From the NCBI RefSeq assembly GCF_018860705.1, contig NZ_JAHKQA010000072.1:124001-188000 (forward strand): a stretch of 64,000 nt of DNA, written 5' to 3'. The stretch comes from Citreicella sp. C3M06 (GTDB lineage: Bacteria; Pseudomonadota; Alphaproteobacteria; Rhodobacterales; Rhodobacteraceae). The stretch's first letter is position 1. Every line of letters begins with the position of its first letter. The notes beneath the pieces are model-generated. The model did no database searches, was not told the origin of the DNA, and worked only from the letters and a program-made list of their open reading frames with translations. Below, one piece after another: positions 35,294 through 46,731 of the stretch. The position numbers and the translations under genes are program-made.

Positions 35294-36178
35294 TCAGGGG
35301 TGCAGGAGCTCGAATTGCTGGCGGGCGAGGCGGTGTTCGCGCAGGAAGCTGTAGAGCCCGGCGCAGAGGATCAGCGCCGCGCCGGCCCATGTCCAGCCAT
35401 CTGGCCGTTCGCCGAAAATGGCCATGCCGAGCCCGGCGGTAAACACCAGCCGTGTGTAGCGGAAGGGCGAGACCGATGAGACCGGTGCCATGCGCATGGC
35501 CGATGTCACCGCGAGATATCCAATCGCGGTGACGACAACGGCGCAGGCCATAAAACCGAACGCCATGGGGGCGGTCGAGATCGGCGCGCCGCTGATCAGC
35601 AGCACGGCCAGCCCGGCGGGCGCTACGGCGGCGAAGCCGTAGGCGCTGACCGCGAGCGACGGCATCGAGGGGGGCAGTGTGCGGGTCACCAGATCGCGGG
35701 CGGCAAGCCCGGTGACGCCGATCACCGGAAAGATCTCCCAGCCGGTAAACGCCGCGCCGAACGGGCGGATCACCATCAACATGCCCGTGAGCCCGACCGC
35801 GATGGCCGTCCAGCGACGCCAGCCCACCGGCTCGCGCAGGATCGCTGCCGCGCCAAGTGTCACCACCAGCGGCGCGGTCTGCATGATCGCGGCCATCAGC
35901 GACAGGGGGATCTTTGCCAGACCGATCACCATGCCGATTGCGCCGATCATCTCGCACAGGTTGCGCAGGATGATCCTTGGGTGACGCAGATCGTTCAGTG
36001 ACAAGGGCACGCGGCGCAGGCGGGCGACCAGAACGAAGAGCAGCGTTCCTCCGACGCTGAGCATCACCATGACCTGCCCCGGGGATGCATAGCCCGAGGC
36101 AAGTTTCAGGAAGGCGTCGCTCAGCGCGAGAAACGCCATTGCGACCACCATCAGCCCGATGGCACGCAGCGTGTCCAC
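35294..36178 (-). CDS. EamA/DMT family transporter
   Basis: A 294-residue inner-membrane transporter of the drug/metabolite superfamily with ten predicted helices and two EamA repeats. The first repeat includes HPRIILRNLCEMIGAIGMVI and the second VSPFRYTRLVFTAGLGMAIF. The substrate is unknown. It starts 4 bases after the pgm stop, so it may be the last gene of the glycogen operon, or a passenger. The frame ends before the repeat element at 35195-35253. Confidence 0.85.
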   Translation of the reverse strand: MDTLRAIGLMVVAMAFLALSDAFLKLASGYASPGQVMVMLSVGGTLLFVLVARLRRVPLSLNDLRHPRIILRNLCEMIGAIGMVIGLAKIPLSLMAAIMQTAPLVVTLGAAAILREPVGWRRWTAIAVGLTGMLMVIRPFGAAFTGWEIFPVIGVTGLAARDLVTRTLPPSMPSLAVSAYGFAAVAPAGLAVLLISGAPISTAPMAFGFMACAVVVTAIGYLAVTSAMRMAPVSSVSPFRYTRLVFTAGLGMAIFGERPDGWTWAGAALILCAGLYSFLREHRLARQQFELLHP

Positions 36179-36182
36179 GCGA

Positions 36183-37826
<1,644 letters not shown>

Positions 37827-39683
37827 CTAACGCCCGGCACGTTTCATGATCCGGGCGGTCTTTGCAAGCAGGGGTGCGTTGGCGATGCCATCGACACCCA
37901 CCGGAAGGCGCTGGCGCCAGTTGGGGTATTCCCAGACAGTGCCGGGCAGGTTGGGCTGGTGCTCCATCTCGAGAATATCTTCGACCTGAATGGCGACCAT
38001 ACGCGCAGACGTCGCCGCAAGGAAGCTTGCCAGCGCCTCGAGCCCGTCCGCCGGCGCATCTTCGCGGTAAGGTTCGGTCGCGCCGTCAAAGCTCGCGACC
38101 TCGCGCCCGCGCCAGGCCAGCGTGTCATCGAGATATTCCGCCGGGGTGATGCCAAGCTCGACGCGGGTCTTGACCTCGCGCCCATCACGCCAGCCTTTCC
38201 AGGTCGGCAGATCATGCGAGGAAAAGCTGGCGATGACGCCTTCGTCATAATCCTGCGGCGCTTTGTACCACGGCGGATCGCCCGCGTGTTCGAACATGGT
38301 CAGACGACAGCCAAGGATGCCGCTGTCGATCAGCGATTGCTGCAAGCCGTCGGGGATCACGCCAAGATCTTCGCCGACGATCACCGCCCCGGCGCGCGCC
38401 GCCTCCATGCGGGCGATGGCCAGCATCGCCTCGCGCGGCATGGTGACATAGGCGCCGGGCGAATCGTCGGGCACCCAATAGGCGCGCTCGAAGCCAAGGA
38501 TGTGATCGATGCGCAGCGCGCCGCTGAACCGCAGCTGCTGGCGCAGGGTCAGGGCCAGCGCCTCGAAGCCGGTCTTTTCAAGATGCCGCGGGTTGAAGGG
38601 CGCCAGATGCCAGTTCTGCCCCTGCGGCGCGATGGCGTCGGGCGGCGCGCCAAGGCTGGCACCAAAGGCGAAATTATCGCGGTCGGCCCATGTTTCAGCG
38701 CCAGACGGATGGGTGCCGACCGCCAGATCGAGATAGAGGCCAAGGCGCATCCCCGAGGCTGTCGCGCGCGATTGCGCCTCAGAAAGCGCGCCCTCGGTGC
38801 GGTATTGCAGCCATGCGTGAAAGCGCACCCTGTCGTCCAGATCGCGCGCGGCCTTGGCAACCTGATCCGACGTTGGGTCTTGATAGGCGGAATCCCATTT
38901 ATCCCAATAGGTTCCAAGCTTTTCCGAAAGTGCTTGATGAGTCGCGAACTGGTGCAGCGGCGCGCCCTCATGGGCGAGGTAGCGCTCGAAGGCGTCACCG
39001 GGATCGCTGGCGTGATACTCTGCCTCAAGGGCGTGAAGCCGGGCGGGGAGTTCCTCGGGCAGGATCAGGATCGGGCCGGGCTGCGCCGCTTGTGCGCCGG
39101 TCGGCAGATAAAACGGCGAGAACCGGCGGCGGTGCGAGGGCGTGTAGGGGCTGAAGCCGCCCGGTTCGGTGGGAAACCCGGCATGGATCGGGTTGATGCC
39201 GACAAAGGCCCCGCCAGCGCCGCCGACGGCCTCGGCCAGCTGCGCAAGGTCATCATAGCTGCCAAGGCCGCCCTCTGCCGCGCTGCGCAGACAGGCCAGC
39301 GGTGCCATCAGGCCCCATAGACGCGGCGGCAGGTCCAGCTTGCCGGGCGCACAGAGCAGCCAGCACTGCGCCCCGGCGCTTTGCAGCAGATGACGCCCCA
39401 GCGGCAAAGTCGGCAGCGGGCCGCGGCCTTCCTGCTCGGTGCCGTCTTCAAGCGTCAGCGTCCAGTCTTCGGGGGCGACGATCCCCACCGGCTGGCTAGG
39501 CTCGCAGACATGCCAGAACGGCAGGCTGGCCGGTTCGGGAAGATCGCGATCGGCCAGCCCCATGGCGGTCAGAAGCGCCGCTTTGGTCTCTGCCGTCGTT
39601 ACCTGAGTTTCGCCGAACAAGTCCTTGAAAGATGGCATGATTCCGGCACGTTCGGCGCGTGCGTCAAGCGATTGGTCAGTCAT
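37827..39683 (-). CDS. malQ: 4-alpha-glucanotransferase (amylomaltase)
   Basis: A 618-residue GH77 enzyme that transfers alpha-1,4-glucan segments and recycles malto-oligosaccharides. LRIDHILGFERAYWVP carries the nucleophile Asp, and VIVGEDLGVIPDGL carries the acid/base Glu. FSSHDLPTWKGW holds the third Asp. The N-terminal half is the shorter bacterial form. Its ATG overlaps the glgX stop by 4 bases (ATGA), which fixes the start at 39683. It would process the short glucans released by GlgX. Confidence 0.93.
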   Translation of the reverse strand: MTDQSLDARAERAGIMPSFKDLFGETQVTTAETKAALLTAMGLADRDLPEPASLPFWHVCEPSQPVGIVAPEDWTLTLEDGTEQEGRGPLPTLPLGRHLLQSAGAQCWLLCAPGKLDLPPRLWGLMAPLACLRSAAEGGLGSYDDLAQLAEAVGGAGGAFVGINPIHAGFPTEPGGFSPYTPSHRRRFSPFYLPTGAQAAQPGPILILPEELPARLHALEAEYHASDPGDAFERYLAHEGAPLHQFATHQALSEKLGTYWDKWDSAYQDPTSDQVAKAARDLDDRVRFHAWLQYRTEGALSEAQSRATASGMRLGLYLDLAVGTHPSGAETWADRDNFAFGASLGAPPDAIAPQGQNWHLAPFNPRHLEKTGFEALALTLRQQLRFSGALRIDHILGFERAYWVPDDSPGAYVTMPREAMLAIARMEAARAGAVIVGEDLGVIPDGLQQSLIDSGILGCRLTMFEHAGDPPWYKAPQDYDEGVIASFSSHDLPTWKGWRDGREVKTRVELGITPAEYLDDTLAWRGREVASFDGATEPYREDAPADGLEALASFLAATSARMVAIQVEDILEMEHQPNLPGTVWEYPNWRQRLPVGVDGIANAPLLAKTARIMKRAGR

Positions 39684-41737
39684 GCGGGCTCCTCGACAAG
39701 CGCGATCACGGATTCGGCCTTCATCGCGTAGGTAGTCCCGACCGGTTCGGCGGACAGCTCGGGTTCTGCGGTATCGATATGGCGCACCCAGTGGAAGCCC
39801 TCCGTCAGGACAGGGAGCGACAGCTCGACCGCGCCGCCGGCATTGAAGGCAACATAGATCGCCTCTTCGCGCTGCGCATAAAGCGGTGTGCCACTGGCCA
39901 TGCGAAATTCGGCGCACAGCACGTGCAAATGGCCATTTGTCCAGTCGGCACGGGTCATCTCGGTGCCATCTGGGCGCCACCAAAACAGGTCGATCACCCC
40001 ATCGACCTTGCGAGCGATAGAGTGAAGAAAGCGCTTCTGCCGCAAGATCGGATGGGATTTGCGGAAGCTGATCAGCCGTCGCGTGAACTCGGCAAAGTCC
40101 GGGTCCGCTGCGTCCCAGTCCAGCCAGCCGATCTCGTTGTCCTGCGCGTAGGCGTTGTTGTTGCCTTGCTGCGTGTTGCCGATCTCGTCTCCGGCAAGGA
40201 TCATCGGGGTGCCTTGGCTCAGCAGCAGGGTCGCGAGCATGTTGCGGCGGCGCTGCGTGCGGGCGGCGTTGATGGCGGCATCATCACTCGGCCCCTCAAT
40301 GCCGAAATTGTCCGAGTAATTCTCGCCATGGCCGTCGCGGTTGTCTTCGCCGTTGGCCTCGTTGTGCTTTTCATTGTAGCTCACCACGTCGACCAGCGTG
40401 AAGCCATCATGCGCTGTCAGCAGGTTCACCGAAGAAGTGGCGTGCCGCCCGGAGTGATCGAAGATTCCGGCAGAGCCGGTGATGCGGTCGGCCAGCACCG
40501 GCACATGGCCCAGATCGCCGCGCCAGAACCGCCGCACGCCGTCGCGGTATTGGTCGTTCCATTCCGAGAACGGCGTGGGATAGCTGCCAAGCTGATAGCC
40601 ACCGGGGCCAATGTCCCAAGGTTCCGCAATCAGCTTTTTCGTCGCTAGAACAGGGTCTTGTCGAATGGACTTAAAGAAGGCGGAATTCGGGTCAAAGCCA
40701 TGGCGCGTGCGCCCGAGGGTCGAGCACAGATCGAAGCGAAAGCCGTCGACGCCCATCGTGGTCGCCCAGTACCGCAAACTGTCCATCACCATGCGCATCA
40801 CCATCGGGTGTTCGATGTTCACGGTGTTGCCGGTGCCGGTATCGTTGATGTAATACCGTTTGTCTTCGTGGAGACGATAATACGCGCGATTGTCGAGACC
40901 ACGGAAGCTGAAGGTCGGGCCGTTCTCGTCGCCCTCGCAGGTGTGGTTGTAGACCACGTCGAGAATGACCTCGATCCCCGCCGAATGCAGCCGCGCCACC
41001 ATGTACTGGAATTCCCAGAGCCGGCCATGGCTGAGATAGCGCGGCTCGGGCGCGAAAAACCCAAGGGTCTGGTACCCCCAGTAGTTCACCAGCCCCTTCT
41101 TGACCAGAAATCTGTCGTTAAGAAAGGCCTGTACCGGCAAAAGCTCAACCGCCGTCACACCCAGTTTGGTCAGGTGGTCCAGCACCGGATCGGAAGCAAG
41201 CCCAAGGAAATGGCCAGCATGTTCGATGTCCGGAAAGCGCTTGGTCAGTCCCTTCACATGGGCCTCGTAGAACACGCTTTCTTCAAGCGGGGTGCGCGGT
41301 GCCTCGTGGTGACCCCAGTCATAGGTGGTGTCCTCGATCACGCCTTTGGGCATGAAACGGGCGCTGTCGCGTGGATCGGGCGCCTCGACGCCGCCCATCA
41401 GCGCGTCGTTCCACGTTGGATGCCCGGTCAGGCGGTGCGCATAGGGATCAAGCAGCAGCTTGGCGGGGTTGAAGCGGTGGCCATCGCGCGGCGAAAACGG
41501 CCCCGAAGCGCGGTAGCCATAGGCCTGACCCGGGGTGATGCCGGGCACGCGGCCATACCAAATGTCACCGTCGCGTTCGGGCATGACGAGCCGCGCGGTT
41601 TCGATGCCGTGCTCGTCGAAGAGACACAGGTGCATCGACTGGGCATGTTGCGAAAAAATGGCGAAATTGACGCCATCCCCGTCGAAGCTCGCCCCAAGAG
41701 GCGTGGGGCGTCCGGCGAGGATTTCGGGTGTGGTCAT
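39680..41737 (-). CDS. glgX: Glycogen debranching enzyme GlgX
   Basis: A 685-residue GH13 isoamylase-type enzyme that hydrolyses alpha-1,6 branches in glycogen trimmed by GlgP. An N-terminal CBM48 domain (PLGASFDGDGVNFAIFS) is followed by the catalytic barrel. Nucleophile D336 lies in GFRFDLCSTLG, the acid/base Glu in LIAEPWDIGPGG and the third Asp in TAHDGFTL. The start at 41737 is set by the ATGA overlap with the glgA stop; the frame extends 33 codons upstream with out-of-character sequence. Confidence 0.96.
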   Translation of the reverse strand: MTTPEILAGRPTPLGASFDGDGVNFAIFSQHAQSMHLCLFDEHGIETARLVMPERDGDIWYGRVPGITPGQAYGYRASGPFSPRDGHRFNPAKLLLDPYAHRLTGHPTWNDALMGGVEAPDPRDSARFMPKGVIEDTTYDWGHHEAPRTPLEESVFYEAHVKGLTKRFPDIEHAGHFLGLASDPVLDHLTKLGVTAVELLPVQAFLNDRFLVKKGLVNYWGYQTLGFFAPEPRYLSHGRLWEFQYMVARLHSAGIEVILDVVYNHTCEGDENGPTFSFRGLDNRAYYRLHEDKRYYINDTGTGNTVNIEHPMVMRMVMDSLRYWATTMGVDGFRFDLCSTLGRTRHGFDPNSAFFKSIRQDPVLATKKLIAEPWDIGPGGYQLGSYPTPFSEWNDQYRDGVRRFWRGDLGHVPVLADRITGSAGIFDHSGRHATSSVNLLTAHDGFTLVDVVSYNEKHNEANGEDNRDGHGENYSDNFGIEGPSDDAAINAARTQRRRNMLATLLLSQGTPMILAGDEIGNTQQGNNNAYAQDNEIGWLDWDAADPDFAEFTRRLISFRKSHPILRQKRFLHSIARKVDGVIDLFWWRPDGTEMTRADWTNGHLHVLCAEFRMASGTPLYAQREEAIYVAFNAGGAVELSLPVLTEGFHWVRHIDTAEPELSAEPVGTTYAMKAESVIALVEEPA

Positions 41738-43146
41738 ACGGTTTTCACCATCTCGGCATAGAGCGCGGCATAGGTCGCGGCAGAGTGTTCCCAGCCGACC
41801 GGAGAGGCCATGGCATTCTTCATCATCCGTTTCCACACTGGCCGATCTGCGTGCAGCTTGACCAGAGACATCAGCGCCTGAGCCAGAGATTGGGCATTAA
41901 GTGGATGAAATTGAATGCCGGTTGCACATCCAGCGGCCAATCCGGCTGGCGAGGCGTTGATCACCGTATCGGCCAGCCCGCCGGTCAGCGCCACCACCGG
42001 CAGCGTGCCAAAGCGCAAGCCGTAAAGCTGGGTCAGACCGCAAGGTTCGAAGCGTGAGGGCACGAGGATCGCATCGCCCCCGGCGATCATCCGACGCGCC
42101 AGCGCTTCGTCATAGCCGATGGTCGTCGCCACGCCCGCATGGCTTTGCGCAAAGGCGAGGAAGGCGCGTTCAAGTTCGCGATCGCCAGAGCCCAGCAGCA
42201 CCAGCTGCCCGCCGCGATCCAGCAGCGCGGGCAGCGCCTGAAGCAGGATATCGAGCCCCTTTTGTTCGGTCAGCCGCGACACCAGCACACAGACCGGGCC
42301 GGGCCAGTCGGGCAGATCGAATTCCGCGCGCAGGGCGGCGCGGTGTTTGGCCTTGCCAGCGGGGGTGGCATAGGGCGGTGTCCAGAGATCGTCGTCGATG
42401 CCGTTGAGCACACCGACCAGATCCTCCTGACGTTCACGCAGCAGCCCGTCGAGCCCCATGCCGAACTCTGGTGTCATCAGCTCGGACGCGTAGGTCGGCG
42501 AGACCGTCGAAAGCTTATCCGCATAGACAAGACCGGCCTTCAACGCGCTGATATTGTTCCAGAACTCATAGCCCTTTTCGTTGAACCCAGATCGGGGAAG
42601 GCCCAGCGTGTCGATCATGTTGGACTGGCAGATGCCCTGAAAGGCGATGTTGTGAATGGTCATCAGCGAGGCGACGCGATCTCCCGCGCCAAGTTCGCGC
42701 AGATATAGCGGCGCGAAACCTGACTGCCAGTCATGGCAATGCATGATTTGCGGGAACCAGCCTTCGATGCCATCGGCGCAGATCATCGCAGCGGCGCTGG
42801 ACAGCGCCGCAAAGCGTTCGGGGTTGTCGCGCCAGTCGCGCCCTTGCGGGTCGCTGTAGGGACCACCTTCGCGGTCGAAAAGATGTGGTGCATCAAGAAC
42901 ATACAGAACATTCTTGCCAAGGTTTCCGCGATAGACCCGAGCAAAGCCGCCAAACAGGTCGTCCAGGTCGGCCACCTTGCGCTTGCGGCCGATGGCTTTC
43001 ATCACTGCCGGGTAGCCCGGCAGCAATGTGCGCATCTCAACCCCGTGCGGCGCCAGCGCCCCCGGCAACGCCCCCGCGATATCCGCCAGCCCGCCGGTCT
43101 TGATCAGCGGCACGCATTCGGATGCAACAGACAGCACTCTGGTCAT
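41734..43146 (-). CDS. glgA: Glycogen synthase (ADP-glucose)
   Basis: A 470-residue GT5 enzyme that adds glucose from ADP-glucose to alpha-1,4-glucan. KTGGLAD at 16-22 binds ADP-glucose. [23 protein letters not shown] and the C-terminal [18 protein letters not shown] with the conserved Glu are intact. Its start overlaps the glgC stop and its stop overlaps the glgX start, both as ATGA, so the three are translationally coupled. Confidence 0.97.
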   Translation of the reverse strand: MTRVLSVASECVPLIKTGGLADIAGALPGALAPHGVEMRTLLPGYPAVMKAIGRKRKVADLDDLFGGFARVYRGNLGKNVLYVLDAPHLFDREGGPYSDPQGRDWRDNPERFAALSSAAAMICADGIEGWFPQIMHCHDWQSGFAPLYLRELGAGDRVASLMTIHNIAFQGICQSNMIDTLGLPRSGFNEKGYEFWNNISALKAGLVYADKLSTVSPTYASELMTPEFGMGLDGLLRERQEDLVGVLNGIDDDLWTPPYATPAGKAKHRAALRAEFDLPDWPGPVCVLVSRLTEQKGLDILLQALPALLDRGGQLVLLGSGDRELERAFLAFAQSHAGVATTIGYDEALARRMIAGGDAILVPSRFEPCGLTQLYGLRFGTLPVVALTGGLADTVINASPAGLAAGCATGIQFHPLNAQSLAQALMSLVKLHADRPVWKRMMKNAMASPVGWEHSAATYAALYAEMVKTV

Positions 43147-44408
43147 CGTTCGGCATCCCGTCGGTCAAGCATTCTCTGGGTGATCAGGGTCACGCCCTGA
43201 GGGGTGACGCGGAACCACTTCTTGTCTTCTTCGGGGTCTTCGCCAACCACGAGCCCTTCGGGGATGTATACACCCCGGTTGATGACACAATTTTTAAGCC
43301 TTGCGTGGCGCGCGACATAAACATCCGGAAGCGCCACGACGCGGTGCAGCGAGGCATAGGAATTGGTGTGCACCATGGTCGAGAGCAGCGACTCGCGCAC
43401 CTCGGTGCCCGAAATGATGCAGCCTCCCGAAATCATCGAGCTGACTGCTGCGCCGCGCCGGTCTTCTTCGTCGTGAATGAACTTGGCGGGGGGGTGCTGT
43501 TCAGAATAGGTCCAGATCGGCCATTCCTGATCCCACAGATCCAGCTCCGGGGTGAAATCGGTCAGGTCGATATTGGCTTTCCAGAACGCATCAATGGTGC
43601 CGACATCGCGCCAATAGGCCGGTGCATCGGGGCGCGGGCGCACGCAGCTGTCTTCGAAGCGATGAGCCTGCGCCTTGCCGTCGCGCACCATCGCGGGGAT
43701 CATGTCATGGCCGAAGTCATGGCTCGATGCCTCGTTCGAGATGTCTTCGATCAACCGTTCGCGCAGCAGTTTCCAGTCAAAGACATAGATACCCATCGAC
43801 ACCAGCGTCTTTTCGGGATCGTCGGGCAGCCCCGGCGGATCCTGCGGTTTCTCCAGAAACGAGGTGATGCGATCGTTGCGATCCACCGCCATGCAGCCAA
43901 AGGCCGAGGCCTCGCTGCGATCGACCGTCAGGCAGCCAACGGTGACATCCGCGCCGCTTTCGACATGCTGGCGCAGCATCAACTCGTAATCCATCTTGTA
44001 GATATGATCCCCGGCGAGGATCACGATATGGTCGATGTCATAGCTGTCGATGATGTCGATGTTCTGCGCCACGGCATCCACCGTGCCGCGATACCACATG
44101 CCTTCGGAGACCCGCTGCGAGGCGGGCAGGATATCGAGGAACTCGTTGCGCTCGGCGCGAAAGAAGTTCCAGCCGCGCTGCACGTGGCGGATCAGACTAT
44201 GGGCCTTGTACTGGGTCGCCAGCGCCATCTTCCGGATGCCCGAATTGAGCGCATTCGACAGGGCAAAGTCGATGATGCGTCCTTTGCCGCCGAAATACAC
44301 CGCCGGCTTCACCCGGCTGTTGGTCAATTCGTACAGGCGTGAGCCGCGGCCCCCGGCCAGCACGAAGGCCATGCTGCGCGCCGTCAGGCGCTGGTTTTTC
44401 GTTGGCAT
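43143..44408 (-). CDS. glgC: Glucose-1-phosphate adenylyltransferase
   Basis: A 421-residue enzyme that makes ADP-glucose from ATP and glucose 1-phosphate, the committed and usually allosteric step of glycogen synthesis. GGRGSRL (19-25) binds the nucleotide. [13 protein letters not shown] and [12 protein letters not shown] are typical of the pyrophosphorylase domain, and a left-handed beta-helix closes the C-terminus. The ATG at 44408 has AGGAG seven bases upstream; an ATG 15 bases earlier contains that ribosome site and is less likely. Confidence 0.96.
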   Translation of the reverse strand: MPTKNQRLTARSMAFVLAGGRGSRLYELTNSRVKPAVYFGGKGRIIDFALSNALNSGIRKMALATQYKAHSLIRHVQRGWNFFRAERNEFLDILPASQRVSEGMWYRGTVDAVAQNIDIIDSYDIDHIVILAGDHIYKMDYELMLRQHVESGADVTVGCLTVDRSEASAFGCMAVDRNDRITSFLEKPQDPPGLPDDPEKTLVSMGIYVFDWKLLRERLIEDISNEASSHDFGHDMIPAMVRDGKAQAHRFEDSCVRPRPDAPAYWRDVGTIDAFWKANIDLTDFTPELDLWDQEWPIWTYSEQHPPAKFIHDEEDRRGAAVSSMISGGCIISGTEVRESLLSTMVHTNSYASLHRVVALPDVYVARHARLKNCVINRGVYIPEGLVVGEDPEEDKKWFRVTPQGVTLITQRMLDRRDAER

Positions 44409-44486
44409 CTCAGGTCTCCTCATGATGGCCCGCCACTCGGCCCCGAGAACCGGGCGGCGCTATTTTAATGACCCCGCCAAATCGCT

Positions 44487-46670
44487 CTAGTGATCGCGCA
44501 CCAGATAGATCACCGACAGTGGCGGCAGCAGGATCTCTGCATGTGCCGGCTGTCCGTGGCTTTCGCCCGGAAGGGCCTCGATCGCTCCGTAATTGCCGCG
44601 ATTGCCGCCCCCATAAACCTCGGCATCGCTGTTGAGAGCCTCTTTCCACGTCCCGGCCGAGGGCATGCCCATCCGGTAGTGCGTCTGCTCTTGTGGCGTG
44701 AAATTGCACACCACCACCACTTCGGGATCGCCCGGCGCGCCGCGGCGCACCCAGGACAGCACCGAATTCTGGGCATCGTCGCCGCAGATCCACTGGAACC
44801 CGTCGGCGAAACAGTCGCGCCGATGTAGCGCCGGCATGTCCCGGTAAAGATGGTTCAGATCGCGCACCAGCCGCTGCACCCCCGAATGCATCGGGCTTTC
44901 AAGGCAGGGCCAGTCGATCTGGGCATCGTGGTTCCATTCCGACCGCTGGGCAAATTCCTGCCCCATGAACAGCAGCTTCTTGCCGGGATGCCCCCACATG
45001 AAGCCGTAATAGGCGCGCAGGTTGGCAAATTTTTCCCAGTCGTTGCCCGGCATCTTGCCCAGCATCGAACCCTTGCCGTGCACCACCTCGTCATGGCTGA
45101 TCGGCAAGATGAAGTTTTCCGAGAATGCATAGACAAGGCCAAAGGTCATCTGGTGGTGATGAAAGGATCGGTGGATCGGATCTTTCTTCATGTATTCGAG
45201 GGTGTCGTTCATCCACCCCATGTTCCACTTGAACCCGAAACCAAGCCCGCCCTGATCGACAGGCTGCGACACGCCGGGATAGGCGGTGCTTTCCTCGGCC
45301 ACGGTCATGATGCCGACGTGATCGCCATAGGCGGCGATGTTCATGCGCTGAAGCAGGGCGATGGCCTCGTAATTCTCGCGCCCGCCATCCTTGTTGGGCA
45401 CCCATTCGCCGGGATCGCGCGAATAATCGCGGTACAGCATCGAGGCCACCGCATCGACGCGCAGCCCGTCGATATGGTATTCTTCAAGCCAGTACAGCGC
45501 GTTGGACGTGAGGTAGTTAGACACCTCGGCGCGCCCGAAATTGTAGATGAGGGTGTTCCAGTCCTTGTGGAATCCTTCCTTGGGATCGGCGTGTTCATAC
45601 AGCGGCGTGCCGTCAAAATTGCCAAGCCCGTGCGGATCGGACGGGAAATGCCCCGGCACCCAGTCAAGGATCACCCCCAGCCCGGCGCGATGCGCGGCGT
45701 TTATCAGATCGCGGAATTCATTGGGCAGACCGCAGCGGATGGTCGGGGCGAACATGCCGATGGGCTGATAGCCCCACGAGCCGTCAAACGGATATTCGCT
45801 GATCGGCATCAGTTCGATATGGGTAAAGCCCATCTGCGTGACGTATTCCACCAGTTCGGTTGCCGCTTCGATATAGGAAATCGGGCGGCCCCAGTCCTTG
45901 CGTCGCCATGAGGGTAGGTGCACCTCGTAGACGCTGATCGCGGCCTCGCGTTGCTGCGCTTCGGCGCGGGTGCCGAGCCAGCCGCTGTCAGACCAGTCAT
46001 AGGCACGGATGTCGCGCACGATGGAGGCATTGGCGGGCGGGTGCTCCGAGCCGAAACCCACCGGGTCGGCCTTGCGCGGTTGCATGGCCCCATCGGCGCC
46101 GATGATCTCGTAGCGATAGAACGCGCCATCCCCGGCATAGGGAATGAAAATCTCCCAGACGCCGGTGGCGCCGCGGCGGCGCATGGCATGGCGGCGCCCG
46201 TCCCAGCCGTTGAAATCGCCCACCACCGAGACCCGGCGCGCATTCGGGGCCCAGACGGCGAAATGGGTGCCGTGCTGATCTTCGTGCTGCATCACATGGG
46301 CGCCAAGGGCTTCCCAGAGCCGCAGGTGGCTGCCTTCGCCCAGCAGGTATTCATCGAGTTCGCCGAGCACCGGGCCAAAGCGATAGGCGTCTTCGTAATC
46401 CCAGTGCCGGCCCTGCGCGCTGCCGCGCAGGTAATAGGGTAAATCGCCGGGAACCGGGCCGCGAAAGATGCCCGGTGCCTCTGCGACCGGTTCCAGCCGG
46501 TGCGAGTCCTCGCCGATCATCGCCCACATTTCTTCGGCGCCGGGGTCGAACGCGGTCACGTGCCGGGCGCCGTCGAAGACATGCGGCCCAAGCAGCGCAA
46601 AAGGATCGTCGTGATGCCCGTTGATCAGGCGGTGAAAGTCCGGGGCGGCGGGGTGAATTTCATCCATCAT
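44487..46670 (-). CDS. glgB: 1,4-alpha-glucan branching enzyme
   Basis: A 727-residue GH13 enzyme that introduces alpha-1,6 branches. It has the long N-terminal form with two CBM48-like domains (DPFALLGPHVFDG and FAVWAPNARRVSVVGDFNGW). The catalytic nucleophile is D406 in GLRVDAVASM, the acid/base Glu is in VAEESTAYP and the third Asp is in PISHDEVVHGKGS. Length matches E. coli GlgB. It lies between glgP and glgC with gaps of 61 and 78 bases, the only larger gaps downstream of glgP until pgm. Confidence 0.97.
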   Translation of the reverse strand: MMDEIHPAAPDFHRLINGHHDDPFALLGPHVFDGARHVTAFDPGAEEMWAMIGEDSHRLEPVAEAPGIFRGPVPGDLPYYLRGSAQGRHWDYEDAYRFGPVLGELDEYLLGEGSHLRLWEALGAHVMQHEDQHGTHFAVWAPNARRVSVVGDFNGWDGRRHAMRRRGATGVWEIFIPYAGDGAFYRYEIIGADGAMQPRKADPVGFGSEHPPANASIVRDIRAYDWSDSGWLGTRAEAQQREAAISVYEVHLPSWRRKDWGRPISYIEAATELVEYVTQMGFTHIELMPISEYPFDGSWGYQPIGMFAPTIRCGLPNEFRDLINAAHRAGLGVILDWVPGHFPSDPHGLGNFDGTPLYEHADPKEGFHKDWNTLIYNFGRAEVSNYLTSNALYWLEEYHIDGLRVDAVASMLYRDYSRDPGEWVPNKDGGRENYEAIALLQRMNIAAYGDHVGIMTVAEESTAYPGVSQPVDQGGLGFGFKWNMGWMNDTLEYMKKDPIHRSFHHHQMTFGLVYAFSENFILPISHDEVVHGKGSMLGKMPGNDWEKFANLRAYYGFMWGHPGKKLLFMGQEFAQRSEWNHDAQIDWPCLESPMHSGVQRLVRDLNHLYRDMPALHRRDCFADGFQWICGDDAQNSVLSWVRRGAPGDPEVVVVCNFTPQEQTHYRMGMPSAGTWKEALNSDAEVYGGGNRGNYGAIEALPGESHGQPAHAEILLPPLSVIYLVRDH

Positions 46671-46731
46671 ACCCCGGAGCTTAGTACACTATTGGCGCTC
46701 TGCAATGGTCCAGATCAAGGTTGCCCGACGA

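Noticed and set aside
42888-42915. GAAC...GAAC repeat inside glgA as another SOS box
   Set aside because: The spacer is five bases, not seven, and it lies within a coding sequence.
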